64,000 nucleotides of DNA from Ochotona curzoniae. Lineage: Eukaryota; Chordata; Mammalia; Lagomorpha; Ochotonidae. The stretch is from positions 5,640,001-5,704,000 of the forward strand of contig NW_024464918.1 of NCBI RefSeq assembly GCF_017591425.1, read 5' to 3'. Position 1 is the first letter of the stretch, and each line of letters starts with the position of its first letter. Positions 9,319 through 19,129 of this stretch are shown one piece after another. The position numbers and the translations under genes were made by a program. The notes under the pieces are model-generated. The model was not told where the DNA came from, did not search any database, and saw only the letters and a list, made by a program, of their open reading frames with translations.

Positions 9319-9527
9319 CTACACTACATGTTCATATGCGTGTCTCAATTCAATTGAAAGAAGTGGTGGCTGCCTTGATATATCATAATGATTAGTTTTA
9401 CACATTTAATTTCTAAGCACAGTAACTTGAGAGTGCACACAGTATATAGAGAACTTGTGTCAGCATCCGTAGAAAGTTGCTGGATTCACTTGTTGGCTGA
9501 TCCAGCACATAAACTCCCTCCTGCCTT

Positions 9528-9547
9528 TTGCCACTAGGTGGCAGTCT
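9528..9547 (+). promoter_or_regulatory. Strong CTCF-type motif
   Basis: TTGCCACTAGGTGGCAGTCT is an almost consensus CTCF site (CCACTAGGTGGCAGT core). It is in non-repeat DNA 3.4 kb right of a second motif in the same orientation, which suggests a tandem boundary right of the CpG-island promoter. Confidence 0.8.
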
Positions 9548-9714
9548 CGGCAAACATTTTGTTAAAGAGAGCCTCTGCTGGAGAGATGGTTGCATTGGTC
9601 AAATGTGTGTATTTGTTATATGGTTTACGTCAGTCATCTGAGGTCACAGTTGTCCCTATATTTCCCCGACCTCTGCTTAATCCACTTGCCTCCTGCTTTT
9701 TCTATGGTTAGGCC

Positions 9715-9905
9715 CTGTGAGTAATGATTAAGAATACAATCTATGTATGCACTCAACATCTAGATTCAATCACAGGTCCCGTTACTTCCCAGGGAGGGCC
9801 TACCTGTGAGAAACTAGTTGGCCTTTGCATTCCTTGGTTTTCTCGTGTACAAAATGAAATAAAGTATCTAATTCAGTAGGTCATTTTGCAGCTTAAATGA
9901 GCTAA
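9715..9905 (+). mobile_element. MIR
   Basis: Decayed but ordered MIR blocks: 'gtgagtaatgattaagaat', 'cccgttacttccca', 'ttccttggttttctcgtgtacaaaatg' and 'cagcttaaatgagctaa'. Confidence 0.65.
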
Positions 9906-9939
9906 CGTTTTTATTATAATGGCAGCAAATCGACCTGTT

Positions 9940-10225
9940 TGTTTCTGCTAAAATATCATTTCACCAGGGACCCCTTTTCTGCAGGATACATCTCTCCCAT
10001 TTAGCTCATAACGTCCAATGTTTCTCCTTCAAAACACTAACAGGAGTTTCTGATCATCTATAATTTATGTGTGCCTGCCTCACTGGCTTGTAACTCTTTG
10101 GAAGTTCAGAAACTTATCTGCTTATCTCACTGCAGTTCCTCCCATTAGAGGCCATAATATCTAAGACGCTCCAGCAGGAGAGTTGCTGTACCTGGGGCAT
10201 AGTAGATACTAAAACTAAGTTTGAC
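9940..10225 (+). mobile_element. L2 3' end
   Basis: Blocks 'ggcttgtaactctttggaag', 'tctgcttatctcactgcag' and 'cctggggcatagtagatac' match the 3' terminal part of LINE2. It directly follows a MIR. Confidence 0.55.
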
Positions 10226-10492
10226 CAATGTCAGGTAACTGGTATAAAATGTATTGACTTAAATGAGCAATCTATAAATTCATGGATTTCTTTGAGATCA
10301 ATATGACTTGAAAAAATTGCTATTCTTAAATCTGAGTGAAAAGTACTGGATATTTATTAATAAATTTACTTGAAGTAAATGTCCCTGAGGTACTACATTA
10401 AGTAACTAGCTTATGAATGTGAAATTTTATGGCTTCATTCACCTTTGACCATATAGATATCTCTCACTTGAATCCAAATTTTTCTTTTTTAA

Positions 10493-10768
10493 AGCAAGAT
10501 TTATTTTTACTTATTTGAAAGGCAGAAATATAAAGGGAGACTATCTTTTCTTTGTTGGTTCACTTCCCAAATGATTGCAGTGGCCGGGGCAGTGCCAGGC
10601 CTAGGCCTGGAGCCCGGAGCTTCTGTTGGGTCTCCCGTATTGGTGCAAGATCCAAGCACTTGGGCCATCTCCTGTCAATCAGAGGTAGAACGGCTGTGGC
10701 TTGAACATAGGAGTTGCCAGTGTTGCGGGCAGAGGCTTAACCGCGATGCTACAAATCAGCTCCCCCAA
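10493..10768 (-). mobile_element. C-type SINE
   Basis: Antisense copy beginning GATTTATTTTTACTTATTTG, with GGTTCACTTCCCAAATG, 'gtctcccgtattggtgcaag' and 'aggcttaaccgcgatgctac' at the head side. Confidence 0.78.
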
Positions 10769-10992
10769 GTTTGTCCATTGAATATTTATGTATAGATATA
10801 GTAACTTCAGTTCGAGTGTTTGAAACATACCAGAGAACTTAATACATATCATAGCCCTCCTGCAGAGGATCATAAAGCAAGTAAAATACTTTTTTTCAGT
10901 AAAGTAAATGTTTGCTTTGTGTAAATACCAGCTTTCACATAATAAGTTCTCTTAAAGAAAGAGCTAACCTTGATCAATTAAAATTTTTTCCT

Positions 10993-11280
10993 TAGAGATT
11001 TATTTATTAGAAAGGAAGTGTCACAGAGAGCCATTGAGCTCCATCACTGGTTCACACTGGTTCCAGTTGGCTGCAAGGTCCTGGGCTATCCAGGAACTTG
11101 TTGCTTAAGATGCGTCTCTCCTGGGTGTGGCAGGGCCTCAAACAGTTGCATCACTTTCCGCTATATTTTCAGGCTATTAGCTTTGAGCTAGGTCAAAAGT
11201 GGAGCAGCTGGGGGTTGAACTGGTGGCCTTTTTGGATGCTGGTATAGCAAGCAGTGGGTTTCCTTACTATGGTAGCCCCA
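10993..11280 (-). mobile_element. Old C-type SINE
   Basis: Antisense, diverged: GAGATTTATTTATTAGAAAG, 'aaagtggagcagctgggggt', 'gtggcctttttggatgctgg' and a TATGGTAGCCCCA head. Confidence 0.65.
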
Positions 11281-11284
11281 GTGA

Positions 11285-13150
11285 TTTTAAATTTTAAAAC
11301 TCATATTTTCTTAATATTTTGGCGTAATAGCGTGCAAAAATAATCTGGCACATGTTGTCCTTTTAACTGTCTAAGCAGGAAAGTATTTAAGAGTACATGA
11401 TTTTAATAATCCTTGAGGTTCTGTTGTTATAAAATGATAAGCAAACAAAAGGCCCAAAAGCAGTCATGAGGAGTGTTGTTTTTAAAAATACTTTCATGTT
11501 TCCAAAGTTTTCTCAAAATACGAAACCTGAAATGTGTTTTGTGGGCTTGAAATACAGATCCCTGAAGCTCCTTCTCCTCTTGCCGTGGTGATAAAACTTG
11601 AGCTGCCTCGTATAATCAGGTGTGTTCCGTTCTCTTCGGCAGTCTCTGTCTTATTGGCTCTGTTGATTTCTCCACTACCTGGCAGGATGCTGGGCCCCTG
11701 GCCTTAGCACAAATGAGGCCTATCACTGTCCATGTAATGTGTTGTTGGAAGAATCTGGCCACTTTTGATAAATTATTCAGTCTTGTAAAATACTTCTAGA
11801 ACCAAAAGTTCTGGAACTCATCAGGTGTCTTCTCTGACAGCCCTATCTCCTTTGGCTCTCAGATCACCCAGGCAGCTGGGGTAAAGCCCATATTCTCCCA
11901 CGCAGCATTCCTCTTAGGAAATTCAGATCTCTGGGCTTTGGCACTGAAGCCATTTGGTGTTAGTTCAGGGATGAATAATCTCTGGGGGGCAAATAACCTT
12001 TTAAATGTTGGAAGACTAACAGTTCCAGGGATCGGTGTGCCTTTTGCAATTTGTAAGAAAAGTCAGCATCTCCATGACTACATTTGATTTAGGAAGGCCT
12101 TGATTATTTTTCTCTCTTACAAATTAATATGGAGACAGGCATCAAACCTGTGATGTTTGCACTGGGTCCTTTTGTATCTAACTGAAGTATGGCTTTGGAG
12201 TGATACAGGTGTGCAATCATTATGCAGTTATGTGTCACTTAATGATGGGAATGTATTCTGAGAAGTGCATTATTGGAACATTTACTCCTTTTATGAACTC
12301 TCTCATCCATGTTGTATGAATATCAGAGGATGCATTTACACGAACTTAAATGGTTTAGGGTTTGATCGCTGGATGTGGTCTCTTGATATATTCAAAACAT
12401 GCAATAAACCCTATTCCTATAAGGCTGCTGCTTGCCAACATGGTAGACTATATGACATTAAATTGGGATACACTCCAAAATATAATCACACACATAGTAA
12501 GTACATAAATTAATAATAGTCATTATCTTTGCAAGTATTATTTACTGTATATATAACTGTATTGCTATGCCTTTAGATGACTGGCAAAATAACAGATGTA
12601 ATTACAAATACGTTACCACGAAGGCATTCATTATACACTGTCCTAGTGTATTTTGATGGCTACAGTGGCACTAACCAATATAATCTCTTAGCTACATTAT
12701 TCTCATAGGGGACTATCTTACTGTATACAGTCTATTGTTGACTAAAACATTGTTAGTGGCATGTTCATGAAGGGACATGAAAAAGTATAAGGAAAACTCA
12801 TAGAACCTTTAAATTCCATTTCCCATAAACTTAAAAGTTTCCTTGGATATGATTGAAGGCGGAGAGTTATGGTGTTGTTTTGGTGACTGTCATCTTCCCA
12901 GGTATAAAATTTCAGCATAAGGACAAATATGCACCCTAAAAACAGAACCAGAGTTCAATTCTTGAAGATAAGAGCCCATTAACAAGGTTTAAATCTGATC
13001 CAAGTCAACATGGGAAAAACATGCTTAAAGAATAACCTCTGATGAAATTGCTGGAAGATCAAAGTTGCCTTCTAGTTTCCCATAAGGTAATCAATGTTTC
13101 TCTAATCCTAGGAAACACAGGAATGCAGGTTCGAAGAGCAGCTTCCAAAC
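11285..13150. other. Unassigned 1.9 kb
   Basis: No gene or clear repeat. A weak palindromic-MITE arm (CCATTTCCCATAAAC) is seen around 12,820. The frames present are short and lack splice context. Confidence 0.45.
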
Positions 13151-13159
13151 AGTGCTCTG

Positions 13160-13640
13160 CACTGGAAGCACCTTGAGAACAGACTTTCCCAACTCCTCCA
13201 TGCCCAGGCTGCTCCTAGCACCAATTAAAGTGGAATGTTTCCAGGTGAGTGCCAGGAGTCTGTTTTTTTAATTATTATTATTTTTTAAGATGTATTAATT
13301 GTAGTTGAAAGGCAGAGTTACATACTCAGAAGGATCTTCCATCTTCTGCTTCACTCACCCTAATGGCTGCATTGATTGGAGCTGGGCTAGCCCAAAGCCA
13401 GGAGGCAAGGGCTTCTTCTGGGACTCTCTTATGGGTGCAGGGACCCAACCATTTGGGCCATCCTCTGCTGACTTCCAAGGCCTCTATCAGGGAGCTGGAT
13501 GTGAAGAGCAGCCAGGAGGACTCAAATCCACATCCCTCGGTGATTTGGGCACCACAGGCAATGGCTTTATCTACTACATCAAATCAGTGAGTTTTCAAAA
13601 ACTCTTAAGTAAATCCAATGTGCACCAAAGTTTGCGAACT
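13160..13640 (+). mobile_element. MER5-type hAT remnant split by a SINE
   Basis: Left part: 'cagtgctctgcactggaag', 'tttccaggtgagtgc'. Right part after the SINE: 'aaatccaatgtgcaccaaag', 'tttgcgaacttt'. Order and spacing fit a MER5-type non-autonomous DNA transposon carrying a later SINE at 13,285-13,582. Confidence 0.5.
13285..13582 (-). mobile_element. C-type SINE inside a MER5-type element
   Basis: Antisense copy: AAGATGTATTAATTGTAG, AAAGGCAGAGTTACATAC, 'aatggctgcattgattgga', 'ggcaatggctttatctac' near the head. Confidence 0.75.
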
Positions 13641-13701
13641 TTAAGTTAAAATAGTCACATATGCTGTACCACACTTCAGCTTTCCTCTGTTTGCTGTTTA
13701 G

Positions 13702-13768
13702 CTCAATGGTTCTGAGTGTGACAGAGCATTAGAATCACAGGTGTTTTAAATAAATCTGATTCCTTCAG
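13702..13768 (+). mobile_element. MER5A-like element, left part
   Basis: 'aatggttctgagtgtgac', 'gcattagaatcacaggtg', 'taaatctgattccttcag' match the start and middle of MER5A. The element resumes at 15,059. Confidence 0.65.
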
Positions 13769-15058
13769 TATTAGACATTAGCAAAACCATAAAGACATAT
13801 GGGGGAATCAAGAGTGATCCTGACAACCTCTTAACAGGAGGTCAAATGCACAGAGCAGAGGGGTGGGGGGACCCCAAAGTGGAGCAGGCAGACAGGAAGA
13901 GGCTTGTATCCCAACCCTGGAGACTCCCAGATCCTCACCAAGGACTATCAGTATGGGCACCAAGGGCTATATCCCAACTGCCATGGAGACCACTGGGAAT
14001 TGGACTGCCCTTGTAGGCCAAGAACTCTGAGGTCATCCATTCCCTTTTGCATTTCCCACATGGGATGAAAGATGCCCAGATCCTTCCTCACAGGATCTAA
14101 TGTCATCGGAACAATAGCTGGGAGCCCTGAGCGGACCTCAGAAACAGAAGAACAGTAAACTCCCTCTGGGACTCAGGAGGGGAGTTTTCGCTGGTCCTTA
14201 CTTAGTTCCAACTTTGAATTCCACCCTCTCTTGTAATGACCATCAGGGTCGCTTTGGAGACCCCCCCCAAAAAAAATTTTTTTTAGATTAGATAAAGATC
14301 AATAAGGAAAGCTTAGAGCCAGACAGGAAATGGTCAGCATGGACTCACACATACCTTACTAGGAAGGACACAAAGATCAGTTACTCTTCACTGAGGTATT
14401 GAAGATTCCTCTGCACACCCCTCCTAAAACTGTTCTGCGCCTCAACTGTTGACATGTGCCTTGTTAGAATTACAAGCCAGTTTGGACTATCCTAAAATCT
14501 GCCAAGTTCAGCAAAAATTATGCTTCAACACTATAAACGGCTAAATACTAAAATGAAAATAGACACGAGACAGCTGAATAGTACCCTATAGCCATTTTAA
14601 GGTGCATAGAAGCCGGTTGTATATAAACTAAAATAGAAATGTCAATGAAGTAGTCACAGGATGTGGTTAAGAACTTGCATTTTCTAACATGTTGGGGACT
14701 CAATACCATGTCAATTAACTCCATAATGTTGTAAATTGTTGTTGATGTTATGCTGTGGCTTTTAATTGGTCAGGATGATATTCTGCCAGCTCTGCTTTCA
14801 GACCAGAGATGGTCCCCCAGAAACTGTTGAATTTATCTGGACAGTAAGATGCTGGACTCTATGCATGGTACATGGTTGCAATGAAAGAATCATGACTGGA
14901 TTTGAACTGTAGTATTGCAACAAGGTGGAGGAATCCACCATGCGGGGAGGGCACGGGGAGGGACTGGGGGAATCCCAGAGCCTATGAAACTGTGTCATAA
15001 AATGAAATGTAATTAAAACAATAAATAAAGAGACCACAAAACATATAAATAAAAATAT
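13769..15058 (+). mobile_element. 5'-truncated lagomorph L1 3' end
   Basis: Ends with GAATCCCAGAGCCTATGAAACTGTGTCATAAAATG and A-rich sequence, the reverse complement of the ends at 46.1 and 49.95 kb, so it is the 3' UTR of the same L1 lineage. It contains a C8-A8-T8 run near 14,262-14,284. There is no ORF2 left. Flanking ATCTGATTC copies (13,754 and 15,059) act as a TSD and place it inside a MER5A-like element. Confidence 0.75.
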
Positions 15059-15165
15059 ATCTGATTCATTAGGTCTGGAGTGCGGTGTAAGCAGCAGAAA
15101 TGTTTAGCTGTTCCTGGATGCCCCTGTTGTGCTATAGTGGAAGACCACGTGAGAAACTGATCACA
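15059..15165 (+). mobile_element. MER5A-like element, right part
   Basis: 'ctgattcattaggtctggag', then 'cacgtgagaaactgatc'. It continues MER5A from 13,768 after the L1 insertion. Confidence 0.65.
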
Positions 15166-15169
15166 GAGA

Positions 15170-17765
15170 GAGGTAGGTGAGTCTTTTAACCTTTTTCAGA
15201 CAGTTATAACATTTTGCATTTAAAAAAAATCCCTTTGCCTGTTTTGTTGGATAAATTTTCCTCTTTGATTTATTAGGCTCTGAAGAGCAACCATGTTCAT
15301 GTATTTGTTGGCTTTCTGATGAAATACAAAATACCCACTTAAATTGATTTCATCCAAATGATTTTTTTTTATAGTGTAAGTACATCCAGGCAATATTTGG
15401 GATACATAAAGAAATTATTTACTACTAGACATAAAATTTAATTGGCACCTTGTGTTTTCATTTGTTGTAGTGACAATCCTGATTGATGGGGGAGCATGGC
15501 TTAATCTTGGGAAAGTTGGTAGTTGAATTGGGCCTTGGAGGAGCACCATCCCTTTCACCTTCTTAACTAGATTCAAACATGAGGAAAGGCATTACCAGTG
15601 TGGGAATTAACAATTTCTGAGTCCCCCAGGGAGCCAACACCCATCTTTCTATTTTTGGTCCCGATGTCATTGTAAGATTAGCAGGGGATGTGAATAGGAG
15701 AGTAGAGGTGTCATCATGCAAGTAAACAGGCTCTGGGAAGAGGCCTTGACTTGAAAGTTAGGATTTGGTTCCAAGAACCCCAGTTTTGTGGTCTGCTTCT
15801 CAGCACTTTGTACTTGGCTGTGGTCTCAAATTTTCAGACTTGCTTGTTTATTTATTGCATAATATTATTTCTTCTTAATTCATCTCAATAACAGATACTT
15901 GCTGCCTGGCCTTGAATTGAGATAGTTTCCAGGTGGAGCTGTTCTTGCAGCTCAGTGAATGTGTACTGATGGAAACTTCCCAAGGCCCTGGCAATTTTTG
16001 AAGAACTCCTATACCCCAAAGTCTCCCCAAGTAGCCTGGATGCTTTTCAGATCCATTCTCTGAGGATTGCTCATCACCACCTCATTCCTGAAATGTCCAT
16101 CCTCCTCGCCATCCCAAAGAGGCCTTAAACTATACATAAAAGTCATGGGTGAGAGGATTTCTTAGCCAACAGCAGGCTGTCAACAAATGGAAAGGAGTGA
16201 GATTTTGTGATAATTCCCAGAAAGCAGGTGCTGTCATGATTTTACCAAATTGGAGCTTAACATTTTGATGAACGACTCTGGAGTGCCCCTCAGCTTTCCT
16301 CTGCGGAGGAGATGGGCAAACAGTTAGTATGTCAAATTCGCCCCTTTGCTGGTCCAAGTTTACTAATGGAATGAGGTGATACAGGTGAAACACATTAACT
16401 TTTAACCTGTTAACATTTTTTTTTTTTGGCGAAAGAATTAAGTGTTTAAAAAGGGAAATGCATCCTGGCAGAAAGGATACTAGACAAAAAAGTATGAGGG
16501 AGGGTCTCTGAAAGATGACCTGTGTCATGGAACATACTTGCAAGCCAGCTGGACCCGTTTTGGGCAGATGTTTTTATAGGAACAAGAGGGAAGGGCAAGG
16601 GTTCTAACATTCCATTACACCGGCTAAAGTAGCAGAATCAGTTTCCCCACTATTCCCTTTGCCCCACTGTGGCTGGTAGGTGGTAGGCAGAGGCTGGTCA
16701 GGGGGATTTGGGGATGATTTTGTGCTGAATCTGAATTCAAGGAAATCATATGCATTGCTGCTTACCAAGTTCATTTAAATGAAACTTACTTGCTTTTTTT
16801 AAAGGATGTTAACTGAAAAGCTAAGAGCTTTATGTCTGTTCACCTATGAATAAAACAATGCAGTCATCTTCAGTGACTCTTTACATATGAACAAATGCAA
16901 TGCTGTTTGTAGAAAATATTACTGAAATGCGTCTTTTTGAGTCTAGGTGTTGAGGCTGTTTTTGTGCATCTTGGTTTAGGTACCCTCTTTCTTGACAAGC
17001 AGGTCTAACACTTTGCGCTCGAAGGTTTCAGTAGCATCTGTGTGCAGGAATCATAGGATGTTGGTTTTGCTATGTAAACAGGAGATATACAAATAAGAGG
17101 CCCTCCATTGTGCAGTATGGGAATAAATAATTCTGGAGCTCGAATGAAAAATTTCTGGAAACACACCACCTTTGTCTCCCATGACACATTGGGTCACTGG
17201 TTTTCTTTTTTGAAAAAGAAAATGTGGCTAGCCTATGTCCGCACTCTTTTTGTCAGTCATCCACTGGCTCTTTGCATTTTGCTTTTTCCAGTTCACCACA
17301 GCCTCAGTCGCTTTAGCATTGGCTTTGCTTATGCAGTGAACTGGGTCAGAGATAAGAAGACATTTATATTACCTATGTTTATGGTTCTGAATCTGTTTTC
17401 CATGCCAGGGGCAAGATTAGATTACATTATTGCTCCAATATCCTCCACTCTGACTCTCGGATTCTTTTGTACAAATGGAGTTGTTAATATCATTAGACTA
17501 TCTGGATACTTGGCTTGAGGAAAAATTTGACTCTACTGTAGTTCTAAAAGTCATTTCTGTCATGTTTCAATTTAGTCTGTTTAGAGTGGGGATGGATTTG
17601 TGGCCCACACATTAACTCCTCAGTTGATTTGCTTCTTGGGCTGTGTTTTCATAGAGGGAGAGAGGTAAAACAGTCCTCTGGATAAGCTCATCTATAAATG
17701 AAAAATGGAATGAGTAGTTTGAATTTTCAGAAGTGCTCAGTTGTCAGCTCTACTTAATCTACTCT
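15170..17765. other. Unassigned 2.6 kb, no gene supported
   Basis: Contains two moderately long chance frames (16,130-16,543 minus and 17,108-17,518 plus) with no recognisable domain. A T12 run lies near 16,420. No repeat family recognised. Confidence 0.45.
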
Positions 17766-17769
17766 CAGG

Positions 17770-17900
17770 CAACTTTAATGCTGGAGATAAAAATTGAGCC
17801 CCTTTATTTTACAGAGGAAATGGAACTTAACAGAGGAAATGAAATTACTCTTGATCACGCTATGGGTTAGAGTCCAAGCCGGAACCCAAGCCTATCTTTT
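17770..17900 (-). mobile_element. MIR (weak)
   Basis: 'ttattttacagaggaaatgg' and 'gagtccaagccggaaccc' match antisense MIR in order. Confidence 0.45.
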
Positions 17901-17904
17901 TTGA

Positions 17905-18460
17905 ATTTAAAACAACGTAAATGTTATTTCTATGACTGCTAATTGCCTCCAGTGTGACAGATGCTATTTCAAGCTTATTCTTTATTTTTTTTTAAATAAA
18001 AATTGTGGCATTGTCATAACTATATCAGATTTGTTTTTGATGAAATGATAAATCATTTAATAAGCACTTTTCTTAAAAATAGGAAGATGACCTGTACTAA
18101 TGAGAACTTTGTAACCCCTGTTTTAAGAGAAAATGCTTCCAAACAAGAGGAAGTGCTAACAGTAATTGCCCTTGCATTACTGTAGGTGGCTTCCTCCTAA
18201 TTTCCTTCTCTGTGTGCCCAAATTCTTCCGTGATGAATGGCTCTACATCACTTTTGTAATTGTTTGGATTTTGAAGGAGCTACATCAGAATCAAGACAAA
18301 TCCAGTCAGACAGACACGAAGCATTTATGTGAAATGAAAATGGTCTCACACCTCATCCATTCCTGTGAGTGCGATGCAGAGATCATTTCCTCTGACTCAG
18401 TATACACACACCAGGAGAAAGGAGTTGACACTTTCCCACAGGGAGAGAAAAATGTCTGGT
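17905..18460. other. Unassigned
   Basis: AT-leaning sequence, no gene or repeat recognised. Confidence 0.45.
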
Positions 18461-18466
18461 GGCCGT

Positions 18467-18484
18467 GGCTGCCAGGGGGCATGT
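18467..18484 (+). promoter_or_regulatory. Possible CTCF-type motif
   Basis: GGCTGCCAGGGGGCATG has a perfect AGGGGGC core and preceding C/C positions but mismatches at the two 5' bases of the consensus. It is weaker than the sites at 6.1 and 9.5 kb, in the same orientation. Confidence 0.35.
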
Positions 18485-18489
18485 GCCGA

Positions 18490-19005
18490 GAACTGTGACC
18501 CAGCAGTGCACATTCCAGGCTGAGTATGAAACTCAGCAGTTCCTGTTCTCAGTTACCAACCTTCAGACTGACTAGTCAACTGCACCCAGTGCTCTGGGAC
18601 AGTTTTTATTTTCTCTGAAATTCTGAATACTGAGGAGAATTTCAATGTTGATTTACCTTTGTTTAGTTAGAAGAAATGTCAAGGCAAGAAAATGAGTGCC
18701 CACCCCAAGCTTCCCTCCCAAAGGCAACAGCTGCGTGGTTACCAGGGGAAAGAGTTTACTTGGATGGGGAGAGAAAATATTTCGGCATTAAAAAGTGCTT
18801 TGATGACTCCTGTTTCTGGGAAACCTGATACGTACAATGTACCTATGAACACTTGAGGTCAAGTTCCAACTGTGTTTTTCTTCAGTATTTAGTCATTTTT
18901 ATGTGCTATTGTAGTGGACTGAGTTTGAGATCTGGGTGACCAAGGCGCTTGTCTGAAATGAATTTGACTCTGTCCCTCTTTCCCCATATGGATAAATAGG
19001 TATAC
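18490..19005. other. Unassigned
   Basis: No gene or repeat recognised. Confidence 0.45.
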
Positions 19006-19009
19006 ATAC

Positions 19010-19125
19010 ATAGATTATATATTCACATATATACATGTTGTATATATATTCTATATATTTATTTGTGCTATATGTAGTATACAGAGATGTGTTTTGTAAT
19101 TATGTAGTTTTTGTAATTATATATA
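19010..19125. repeat. AT-rich low-complexity tract
   Basis: Imperfect (TA)n/(TATAT)n with interspersed G and C. Confidence 0.75.
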
Positions 19126-19129
19126 CTGT

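Noticed and set aside
16130..16543. 137-codon minus-strand frame
   Set aside because: No recognisable domain, A-run encoded lysines from a homopolymer, no splice or promoter context.
17108..17518. 136-codon plus-strand hydrophobic frame
   Set aside because: Looks like membrane segments because of T-rich codons; no family recognised and no promoter nearby.
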